Shown here in pieces: positions 15,201 to 22,817 of a stretch of DNA of 64,000 nt. The notes below the pieces were generated by a model. It ran no database searches. It had not been told where the DNA came from and saw only the letters and a list, made by a program, of their open reading frames with translations. Each line of letters begins with the position of its first letter. Position 1 is the first letter of the stretch. The position numbers and the translations under genes are program-made. The stretch is from Streptomyces europaeiscabiei (lineage in GTDB: Bacteria > Actinomycetota > Actinomycetes > Streptomycetales > Streptomycetaceae), in NCBI RefSeq assembly GCF_036346855.1, contig NZ_CP107841.1:3662001-3726000 (forward strand), read 5' to 3'.

Positions 15201-16099
15201 TGACCCAGGCAACGCAGGTACTCGACAAGCCCGTGGCACCGGTCACCGCTCCGGCGAGTGAACGCACCGCCCGCCGCCGGGCCCTGCTGGAGTGGATCGC
15301 GGTCCACTCGCTGGGCGTGGCCGTCGCGCTCTTCTTCACCCTGCCCTTCGTCTTCGTCGTGCTGACCTCGCTGATGGGCGATCAGCAGGCCCTCACCCGT
15401 GACCTGGTGCCGGACACCTGGGAGTGGAGCAACTACCGGCAGGTTCTCGACACCCCCGGCTTCCTGACCTGGTGGAAGAACACCCTGATCTACGCGGGCC
15501 TCGGCACCGCCCTGACCGTCGTGTCGTCGGTCCCCGTGGCGTACGCGCTCGCCAAGTTCCGCTTCCGGGGCCGTAATCTGGCGTTGATGCTGGTCATCTC
15601 GATGATGATGCTGCCACCGCAGGTCGTCGTGATCCCGATGTACCTGTTCTGGGCCAAGCAGATGGACCTGTCCGGCTCGCTGTGGCCGCTGATCATCCCG
15701 ATGGCGTTCGGGGACGCGTTCTCCATCTTCCTGCTGCGGCAGTTCCTGATGACCATCCCCAACGAGTACCTGGACGCGGCCCGGGTCGACGGCTGCGGCG
15801 AACTGCGCACCCTGCTGCGGGTCGTCCTGCCGATGGCGAAGCCGGGCATCGCGGCCGTCGCGCTCTTCCAGTTCTTCTACGCCTGGAACGACTACTTCGG
15901 CCCGCAGATCTACGCCTCCGAGAACCCGGCCGCCTGGACGCTCAGTTACGGCCTGGAGTCCTTCAAGGGCGCGCACCACACCGACTGGAACCTGACCATG
16001 GCCGCGACCGTGCTGGTCATGGCCCCCGTGATCCTCGTGTTCTTCTTCGCTCAGAAGGCGTTCGTCGAGGGCGTCACCCTGACCGGCGTAAAGGGTTGA
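15200..16099 (+). CDS. csnG: Sugar ABC transporter permease (MalG-type)
   Basis: 299 residues and six helices. The first is at about 32-55 (EWIAVHSLGVAVALFFTLPF). The EAA loop is YLDAARVDGCGELRTLLRVV. A typical MalG tail ends in VLVFFFAQKAFVEGVTLTGV. Its ATG overlaps the csnF stop by one base. It forms the transmembrane channel with the preceding permease. Confidence 0.92.
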   Translation: MTQATQVLDKPVAPVTAPASERTARRRALLEWIAVHSLGVAVALFFTLPFVFVVLTSLMGDQQALTRDLVPDTWEWSNYRQVLDTPGFLTWWKNTLIYAGLGTALTVVSSVPVAYALAKFRFRGRNLALMLVISMMMLPPQVVVIPMYLFWAKQMDLSGSLWPLIIPMAFGDAFSIFLLRQFLMTIPNEYLDAARVDGCGELRTLLRVVLPMAKPGIAAVALFQFFYAWNDYFGPQIYASENPAAWTLSYGLESFKGAHHTDWNLTMAATVLVMAPVILVFFFAQKAFVEGVTLTGVKG

Positions 16100-16189
16100 T
16101 CCACGTATGCAGTGCTTTCCCGGGGGACAACCCCCGGCCCCCCGGCCGTCTCTCGGCGTACCCCGTGTCCTGAAGTCAGGGAGTCCTCA

Positions 16190-17455
16190 GTGAAGCTCAC
16201 CGTGGTCGGCGGAGGGTCGACCTACACACCCGAACTCGTCGACGGGTTCGCCCGGCTCAGAGACACCCTGCCGATCGAGGAGCTGGTGCTCGTCGACCCG
16301 GCCGCCGACCGGCTGGAGCTGGTCGGCGGCCTGGCCCGCCGGATCTTCGCCCGCCAGGGGCACCCCGGGCGGATCGTCACCACCGGCGACCTGGACCGGG
16401 GGGTCGAGGGCGCCGACGCCGTCCTCCTCCAGCTCCGTATCGGCGGCCAGGCCGCCCGCGAGCAGGACGAGACCTGGCCGCTGGAGTGCGGCTGCGTCGG
16501 CCAGGAGACGACCGGCGCGGGCGGCCTGGCGAAGGCGCTGCGCACGGTCCCGGTCGTCCTGGACATCGCCGAACGCGTCCGCCGTACCAACCCCGACGCC
16601 TGGATCATCGACTTCACCAACCCGGTGGGAATCGTGACCCGCGCCCTGCTCCGGGCCGGCCACAAAGCGGTCGGCCTGTGCAACGTGGCGATCGGCCTGC
16701 AACGGAAGTTCGCCGCGCACCTGGGGGTGACCCCGGCCGAGGTCCACCTCGACCACGTGGGCCTCAACCACCTCACCTGGGAGACCGGCGTCCGCCTCGG
16801 CGGCCCCTCCGGCGCGGACGTCCTGCCGAAGCTGCTGGCCGACCACGGCGACACCATCGCCGCCGACCTGCGCCTGCCCCGCCCCGTCCTGGACCGTCTG
16901 GGCGTGGTCCCCTCCTACTACCTGCGCTACTACTACGCCCACGACGAGGTCGTGCGGGAACTGGCGACCAAGCCCTCGCGGGCCGCCGAAGTGGCCGCGA
17001 TGGAAAGACAGTTGCTGGAGATGTACGCCGACCCGGCGCTCGACGAGAAGCCCGCGCTGCTCGCCAGGCGGGGCGGGGCCTTCTACTCGGAGGCGGCCGT
17101 GGACCTGGCCGCGTCGCTTCTGGGAGACGGGGGCAGCCCGTACCAGGTGGTGAACACCCTCAACCGCGGCACGCTGCCCTTCCTGCCCGCCGACGCGGTG
17201 ATCGAGGTGCAGGCCGCCGTGGGCAGGCAGGGGGCGGAACCGCTGCCGGTGCCGGCCGTGGACCCGCTGTACGCGGGCTTGATGGCGAACGTGACCGCGT
17301 ACGAGGACCTGGCCCTGGACGCGGCCCTGCGCGGCGGCCGGGACCGGGTGTTCCGGGCGCTGCTCTCCCATCCCCTGATCGGGCAGTACGAGTACGCCGA
17401 GGCCCTCACCGACCGGCTGATCGCACACAACCGGGAGCACCTCGCGTGGGCGTGA
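16190..17455 (+). CDS. csnH: GH4-family NAD-dependent glycosidase (6-phospho-beta-glucosidase-like)
   Basis: 421 residues from a GTG at 16190 with GGGAG upstream; the longer frame from 16112 lacks family support. The GH4 features are the NAD-binding start (LTVVGGGSTYTPELVDGFAR), the FTNPVGIVTRAL segment, the metal Cys in VGLCNVAIGLQ and the His in HVGLNHLTW. GH4 enzymes hydrolyse glycosides by a redox-elimination mechanism using NAD and Mn2+. The operon suggests it cleaves imported aminosugar oligomers. A CCGGGGG/CCCCCGG stem-loop sits in the gap after csnG (near 16120-16137). Confidence 0.88.
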   Translation: MKLTVVGGGSTYTPELVDGFARLRDTLPIEELVLVDPAADRLELVGGLARRIFARQGHPGRIVTTGDLDRGVEGADAVLLQLRIGGQAAREQDETWPLECGCVGQETTGAGGLAKALRTVPVVLDIAERVRRTNPDAWIIDFTNPVGIVTRALLRAGHKAVGLCNVAIGLQRKFAAHLGVTPAEVHLDHVGLNHLTWETGVRLGGPSGADVLPKLLADHGDTIAADLRLPRPVLDRLGVVPSYYLRYYYAHDEVVRELATKPSRAAEVAAMERQLLEMYADPALDEKPALLARRGGAFYSEAAVDLAASLLGDGGSPYQVVNTLNRGTLPFLPADAVIEVQAAVGRQGAEPLPVPAVDPLYAGLMANVTAYEDLALDAALRGGRDRVFRALLSHPLIGQYEYAEALTDRLIAHNREHLAWA

Positions 17456-17523
17456 GCGACGGCGTGAGCGACGGCGTGAGCGACGGCGTGAGCGACGGCG
17501 TGAGCGACGGCGTGAGCGACGGC
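17452..17523 (+). repeat. 12-bp tandem repeat (GTGAGCGACGGC x6) at the csnK start
   Basis: Six perfect 12-bp copies plus a degenerate seventh (GTGAGCGCGGGG). The length is a multiple of three, so changes in copy number keep the csnK frame. Every copy presents a GTG that could act as a start codon. Confidence 0.92.
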
Positions 17524-18600
17524 GTGAGCGCGGGGCCGGCCGACGGCAGGCATACGGGTTGGGGCGCGCGTACGGGTTGGGGCGCGGGCATGCGCACGGA
17601 CTCGGGCGCGGGCGTGCGCGGGCGCGACGGCGGGCGCGGGAGTGTGCTCGCCGTCGACGCGGGCAACAGCAAGACCGATGTCGCCGTGATCGCGCCGGAC
17701 GGGGAGGTGCTGGGGGCGGCGCGCGGCGGCGGCTTCCAGCCGCCGGCCGTGGGCGTGACCGTGGCGGTCGACGGCCTCGCGGAGGTCGTACGGCAGGCGT
17801 TCGCCGAGGCCGGGGTCGACTCGGTCGGCCATGTGTCGGCGTGTCTCGCCAACGCCGACTTCCCCGTGGAGGAGGAGCGGCTGGCGGCGGCGCTCCGCAC
17901 GCGCGCGTGGGGCACGACCGTCGAGGTCCACAACGACACCTTCGCCATTCTGCGGGCCGGCGTGGCCGAACCGCGGGGCGTGGCCGTGGTGTGCGGCGCC
18001 GGCGTGAACTGCGTCGGGATGCGCCCCGACGGCCGCACCGCCCGTTTCCCGGCGCTCGGCCGCATCTCCGGGGACTGGGGCGGCGGCTGGGGCCTCGCCG
18101 AGGAGGCGATGTGGCACGCGTCGCGCGCGGAGGACGGCCGGGGCGGCCCCACGGCCCTCGCCACCGCGCTGCCCGCGCACTTCGGCCTGGACTCCGTGTA
18201 CGCCCTGGTCGAGGCCCTGCACCTGGAGCACATCCCGGCGATCCGCCGCCACGAACTCACCCCGGTCCTCTTCGCCACGGCGACCGCCGGCGACCCGGTG
18301 GCCCGTTCCCTGGTGGACCGCATGGCCGAGGAGGTGGTGGCCATGGCGACGGTCGCCCTGACCCGCCTCGACCTTCTCGGGGAGGAGACCCCCGTCCTCC
18401 TCGGCGGCGGTGTCCTCGCCGCCCGGCATCCCCTCCTCGACGCCCGGGTCCGCGAGGCGCTGGCGGCCGCCGCGCCCAAGGCCGTCCCCCGGGTGGTCAC
18501 GGCCGCCCCCGTGCTGGGCGCGGCGCTGCTCGGACTGGACCACGTGGGAGCGCCGAGGACCGTGCACGCGCGCGTGCGGGAGCATTACGAAGGAGGGTGA
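17452..18600 (+). CDS. csnK: BadF/BadG-type sugar kinase with a repeat-encoded N-terminus
   Basis: Up to 382 residues from the GTG at 17452, which overlaps the csnH stop. The catalytic domain starts at VLAVDAGNSKTDVAVIAPDG (phosphate 1 loop), followed by VCGAGVNCVGM and GDWGGGWGLAEEAMW. It is an actin-fold BadF/BadG/BcrA family member, the group that includes N-acetylglucosamine and glucosamine kinases. About 60 residues precede the domain: six VSDG units, then Gly/Arg-rich sequence, all probably disordered. Each unit carries an in-frame GTG, so the true start is ambiguous; an ATG at 17590 is another option. Confidence 0.82.
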   Translation: MSDGVSDGVSDGVSDGVSDGVSDGVSAGPADGRHTGWGARTGWGAGMRTDSGAGVRGRDGGRGSVLAVDAGNSKTDVAVIAPDGEVLGAARGGGFQPPAVGVTVAVDGLAEVVRQAFAEAGVDSVGHVSACLANADFPVEEERLAAALRTRAWGTTVEVHNDTFAILRAGVAEPRGVAVVCGAGVNCVGMRPDGRTARFPALGRISGDWGGGWGLAEEAMWHASRAEDGRGGPTALATALPAHFGLDSVYALVEALHLEHIPAIRRHELTPVLFATATAGDPVARSLVDRMAEEVVAMATVALTRLDLLGEETPVLLGGGVLAARHPLLDARVREALAAAAPKAVPRVVTAAPVLGAALLGLDHVGAPRTVHARVREHYEGG

Positions 18601-18878
18601 CCCGGAGGCCCGCGCCACCCCACGAATCTCCCCCTCGAACGCGTTCGAACCCCCAGGGAACCGAACCCGACCGAAGCGCGTATTCATGGGCAGGGGGTGG
18701 TGCGGGAAGCCTTGTGCTGCGCCGGAATTCGACAAGCACAGCAGGTACGGACACGATCGGGGAACAAGATCGAGTCAGGGTCTGTGCGATGTCAGTCCCG
18801 ACGGCGATACTTGCGGCCGTGCACCTCTGTCCGTGCGAGCGGGCGGAAGCGATGGACGGATGACCAGGGGGAGGTCAG

Positions 18879-20351
18879 GTGACATTCACGCCGGAGGGCA
18901 GCGCGGTACCGACGGCACCACCCGCGGGCCCGGCCCCGGCCGTGCCGCCACAGGCCTCGCACCCGCCGAGGCCCCCCGTGCCGTCCCCGGACCCCGACGG
19001 CGGCCCGCCCCGCCGGACGGCGTTCGCGGAGGGTGTCGACCAGTTGCGCGCCGCCGCGACGACCGAGCCCGGCCGACTGCGCATCATCGGCGCCGTCCTC
19101 GCCCTCCTGGTCGTCGCGTTCGGTTCCGTCACCGCCTGGCAGATGAACGACCGCTCGGCCGCCGCCGACGACGTACTCCACAGCAGCCAGCCCCTCAGCT
19201 CGGCCGCGGCCGAGATCTACAGTTCCCTGGCCGCGGCCAACACGGCGGCCTCCAGCGGATTCCTCGCGGGCGGGCAGGAGACCGAGCAGTCGCGCAAGGA
19301 CTACGAGCGGGAGATGCGGGAGGCCGCGAAGCAGCTGGCCTTCGCCGCGACCGCGTCGGAGTCCGGTTCCGACTCCGAGGAACGCATCGCCAAGCTGAAC
19401 GCCCTGCTGCCCGAGTACAAGGGCCTGGTCGAGCGGGCCCGCGCCAACAACAGGCTGGGCTACCCGCTGGGCGGCGCCTATCTGCGCTACGCGAACGACA
19501 AGATGCAGGGCATGCTCGACGAGGCGCAGAACATCTACGACAACGAGAACGCACGGCTCCGCGACGACTACGCGGACGCCACGTCGTATCCGTGGGCCGC
19601 GATAGCTCTCGGTGTCCTCGCCATCGGCGGCCTCGTCTGGGCCCAGCGCCGTAACTACCGGCGAACGAACCGGGTGTTGAACCACGGTCTCGTCGCGGCG
19701 ACGGCTGCCTCGACCGTCGTCCTGCTGTGGTTGGCCGGCGGTCACACCCTCGCCCGCTCGGGACTCAACGACTCCTACGACAACGGTGTGCGGTCCCTGA
19801 CCGTGCTCAACGACGCGCGGATCGCCTCCCTCACCGCACGCGGCAACGAGAACCTGACCCTGATCAGCCGGGGCGCGGAGACCACCGAGAACGCCGAGGG
19901 CGAAAGCGTGGACAAGTTCGACTTCGCGTTCAAGACCAGCATGGCGACGCTCGAGAAGCAACTGGCCGCCGCCGAGGAGATCGCCGACAACGCCGGCGGG
20001 GAAGAGCCGCTGAAGGCCGCCGGCGCCGGCATGGAGGAGTGGCAGGCTCGGCACAAGAACGCCCGCGCGGCCGACGACAAGGGCGACTACCAGTGCGCTC
20101 TCGACCAGGTGATCGGTGGCGAGTCCACGGCCGCCTGCAAAGACGGTGACAAGCCGACCGGTGAGTGCTTCGACGAGGTCGACAAGAACCTGGGCATCGC
20201 GAGCAAGTACGAGGCGAAGGAGTTCGAGCTGGCGGCCCGGAGCGGCCGCGACGCGATGCTCGGACTTCCCGTCGGCGCCGCGGTGCTGGCCGTGCTGGGC
20301 GCGGCGGGCGCGGTGCTGGGCATCGGGCGCAGACTTTCGGAGTACCGGTGA
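18879..20351 (+). CDS. glnX: GlnX-like membrane sensor protein
   Basis: 490 residues from a GTG at 18879. A Pro-rich cytoplasmic N-terminus (to about 45) precedes membrane helix 1 (IIGAVLALLVVAFGSVTAWQ). A helical extracytoplasmic domain follows (about 90-240), then two close helices (AAIALGVLAIGGLVWAQRR and AATAASTVVLLWLAGG). A second helical extracytoplasmic domain contains four Cys, and a last helix ends the protein. In mycobacteria and corynebacteria GlnX passes the amino-acid signal from GlnH to PknG. The same three genes are adjacent here. The 278-base gap upstream (18601-18878) presumably holds the promoter; no other signal was recognised. Confidence 0.85.
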   Translation: MTFTPEGSAVPTAPPAGPAPAVPPQASHPPRPPVPSPDPDGGPPRRTAFAEGVDQLRAAATTEPGRLRIIGAVLALLVVAFGSVTAWQMNDRSAAADDVLHSSQPLSSAAAEIYSSLAAANTAASSGFLAGGQETEQSRKDYEREMREAAKQLAFAATASESGSDSEERIAKLNALLPEYKGLVERARANNRLGYPLGGAYLRYANDKMQGMLDEAQNIYDNENARLRDDYADATSYPWAAIALGVLAIGGLVWAQRRNYRRTNRVLNHGLVAATAASTVVLLWLAGGHTLARSGLNDSYDNGVRSLTVLNDARIASLTARGNENLTLISRGAETTENAEGESVDKFDFAFKTSMATLEKQLAAAEEIADNAGGEEPLKAAGAGMEEWQARHKNARAADDKGDYQCALDQVIGGESTAACKDGDKPTGECFDEVDKNLGIASKYEAKEFELAARSGRDAMLGLPVGAAVLAVLGAAGAVLGIGRRLSEYR

Positions 20352-20371
20352 CGGCGGCGGGAGGAGACACG

Positions 20372-21424
20372 GTGGAAGGGGTCGCGATGAATGCGGTACG
20401 ACGCCTGCGGGCCGGTCTCAGGGGCTGGGGCGGTGTGGGCGCGATGGCGGTTCTCTGCGCCTTGGCCGTGGTCTTCGCCCTCGTGCTGCCGGTGAGCGGG
20501 ACACGCGGCGACGGCGTCACGGGCATCGGGGGCCAGGGGGTCGCCCGGGGGACGCAGGCGCGGGCGGACGACGACTGCAAGAAGAAGAACGACCCGCAGA
20601 ACCGGAGCCTCAGGCCCTCCTCGGACGACTCCGGCGAGACGATCCGGCGGATCCAGGAGAACGACTACCTCACGGTCGGCGTCGACCAGAACAGCTTCCG
20701 CTGGGGTTACCGCGATCCGAACAGTACGAAGGACGGCGCCCAGCTGGAGGGCTTCGACATCGACATCGTGCACCGCATTGCCGAAGAGCTACTCGGCGAC
20801 GCGGACAAGGTTCATTTCAAGGCGATTCCCACCAGTCGGCGCATCCCCGCGCTTCAGGACGGGGAGGTCGACATGGTGGTCCGCACGATGACGATCAGCT
20901 GCGACCGCATGGACGACGTCGCCTTCTCGCAGCCGTACTTCAAGACCGGACAGCAGATCCTGGCCCCCAAGTCCTCGACGATCAAGGGCTACGGCAAGAC
21001 GCTGGCGAACAAGAAGATCTGCACGGCCGCCACTTCCACGGCACTGTCCGCCCTCACCGCCGGCAAGGAATCGGGCGAGCTGCCCGCCTCCACCGACATC
21101 TCCCTGACCGTCCCCAACCAACTCGACTGCCTGGTAAGGCTCCAGCTCGGCCAGGTCGACGCGGTGGTCACCGACGGCGCCCTCGCCGCGAGCCAGGCGG
21201 CGCAGGACCCGACGGTCGATCTGAAGGGTGAGCCGTTCACGACCGAGTACTACGGCGTGGCGATGAACCGGGACGCGACGGATCTGGTACGCCGGGTCAA
21301 CCAGGTGCTGGTGGACTATCTCAAGGACGGCTGGCAGGACTCGTACACCACCTGGCTGTCCGCCACGATGGTCGGGAACGCGGAGAAGTCCCGGCCGCCG
21401 TCCCCCCAGCAGTACCGGGACTGA
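20372..21424 (+). CDS. glnH: GlnH-like amino-acid-binding protein
   Basis: About 350 residues. The GTG at 20372 has GGAGGAG just upstream; a GTG at 20348 overlapping the glnX stop and an ATG at 20387 are alternatives. One N-terminal membrane segment (about 18-40) is followed by a polar linker. There is no lipobox Cys, unlike mycobacterial GlnH, so this copy seems membrane-anchored. The rest is a family 3 periplasmic binding fold, with YLTVGVDQNSFRWGYRDP, LEGFDIDIVHRIAEELLG and VDMVVRTMTISCDRMDDVAF. It should sense extracellular amino acids (Asp/Glu/Gln type) and signal through GlnX. Confidence 0.85.
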   Translation: MEGVAMNAVRRLRAGLRGWGGVGAMAVLCALAVVFALVLPVSGTRGDGVTGIGGQGVARGTQARADDDCKKKNDPQNRSLRPSSDDSGETIRRIQENDYLTVGVDQNSFRWGYRDPNSTKDGAQLEGFDIDIVHRIAEELLGDADKVHFKAIPTSRRIPALQDGEVDMVVRTMTISCDRMDDVAFSQPYFKTGQQILAPKSSTIKGYGKTLANKKICTAATSTALSALTAGKESGELPASTDISLTVPNQLDCLVRLQLGQVDAVVTDGALAASQAAQDPTVDLKGEPFTTEYYGVAMNRDATDLVRRVNQVLVDYLKDGWQDSYTTWLSATMVGNAEKSRPPSPQQYRD

Positions 21425-21491
21425 CACGACAGGACCGACGTACGAGGACCGCATTCAACTGACGGACACCGACAGCAGCGAGAGGTGATCG

Positions 21492-22817
21492 ATGGGCGTC
21501 GCGGGATCCACCGGGCCGGTGATGGACCGGGACGAGGTGGACCGTGCGCTCGCGCGGCTCGGCGCGGAGCACGAGGCCATCGAGACCTCGCTGCTCGCCC
21601 TGCAGGACCACGCGGGCCGCAGGCTGCTCGAGGGCGCCGCGCTGACCGGCGTCACCAAGGAGCGCTGGACGTCCGCGGACGCCTCGATCACGCTGCTGTG
21701 GGCGTACTTCGACGCGTACGCGGACGCGCTGCGCTCCGCCCGGGAGATCCGTTCACGGCGCCGCTGGTCCAGCCGTGAGGACCTGGTGGAACTGACCGAA
21801 CTCCTGCGCGGCGAGGCCGTGACGGTCGCGGGCAGTGCCACCGCGATGGCGAACGCACCGACGCTGCAGGGCACGAGCAGGCTCAGCGAGCGGTTCTCAC
21901 TGGTCACCCTCGTGGACCGGATGAACGACCTGTACGCGTCCTCGCTGGACATGGTCGTGGCCGCCGACGCGGTGTGGTCGGCGCTGCCCGCCCGGATCGA
22001 TCTACTGGCCGCCGAACTCCAGCGCACCCGCCAGCTCGCGCACTCCGTCGGCGTACGCCCCGGCGAGCACCCGGCCGGCGACGACCTGGAGCAGATCACC
22101 CGCACCCTGACCCGGCTCCGCGAGCAGGTCGTCTCCGACCCGCTGGCCTTCTGGGTCCCCTCGCCGGGCAGTTCGGCGCCCGGCGGCGGCCGCCCGGACA
22201 CCACCACGTACGACCGCGAGGCACGCGCCCTGGAGGACGTACGGCGGGAGATCGACGCCGTGTTGACGGTCCGCCAGGACGCGGAGTCGCGGCTGCTGAA
22301 GCTGCGGGACGTGCTCAGCCGCGCGGACCGTACGCTCGCCGAGGCGCGCAGCGCACGCGGTGAGGTGCTGGCGAAGATCGCCGCGACCGAGGTGCCCGTG
22401 GTGAGCGGCCCGCCGACGGTGTTGCAGGAGCAGTTGGCGATGGCGGCGGAGTACCGCAGACACGCGCAGTGGCACCGGTTGTCCCCGCTGCTGGAGTCCC
22501 TGGAGCAGAAGGCGGACGACGAACTGCTGCGCGCCCGGGAGTCGTTGACGGCGGTCACCGCGCCGCTGGCGGTCCGCGCGGAGCTGCGCGGCCGACTCGA
22601 CGCGTACAGGGCGAAGGTCGCCCGGCACGGCTTCGCGGAGGACTCGCTGCTGATCGAGCGGTACGACGCGGCGCGGCGCATGCTGTGGAGCGCCCCCTGC
22701 GACCTGCGCGTGGCCGAGATGACCGTGCTGCGCTACCAGCAGGCGGCCGCCGAGTTGCTGGGCCAGTCGGTGCCGGCCCGGCCCGCGCCCCAGGACCGCA
22801 GGGAGGAGGAATCGTGA
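21492..22817 (+). CDS. Helical, coiled-coil protein of the PknG cluster
   Basis: 441 residues, almost all predicted helix, with no signal peptide or membrane segment. Long charged heptad-like stretches lie at about 20-60, 230-330 and 360-420. A Ser/Gly/Pro-rich break (WVPSPGSSAPGGG) divides two helical halves. No enzymatic motif is visible. It lies between glnH and pknG, and the pknG GTG overlaps its stop by four bases, so it is translationally coupled to the kinase. A scaffold linking GlnX or PknG to partners is plausible, but the family is not recognised. Confidence 0.75.
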   Translation: MGVAGSTGPVMDRDEVDRALARLGAEHEAIETSLLALQDHAGRRLLEGAALTGVTKERWTSADASITLLWAYFDAYADALRSAREIRSRRRWSSREDLVELTELLRGEAVTVAGSATAMANAPTLQGTSRLSERFSLVTLVDRMNDLYASSLDMVVAADAVWSALPARIDLLAAELQRTRQLAHSVGVRPGEHPAGDDLEQITRTLTRLREQVVSDPLAFWVPSPGSSAPGGGRPDTTTYDREARALEDVRREIDAVLTVRQDAESRLLKLRDVLSRADRTLAEARSARGEVLAKIAATEVPVVSGPPTVLQEQLAMAAEYRRHAQWHRLSPLLESLEQKADDELLRARESLTAVTAPLAVRAELRGRLDAYRAKVARHGFAEDSLLIERYDAARRMLWSAPCDLRVAEMTVLRYQQAAAELLGQSVPARPAPQDRREEES

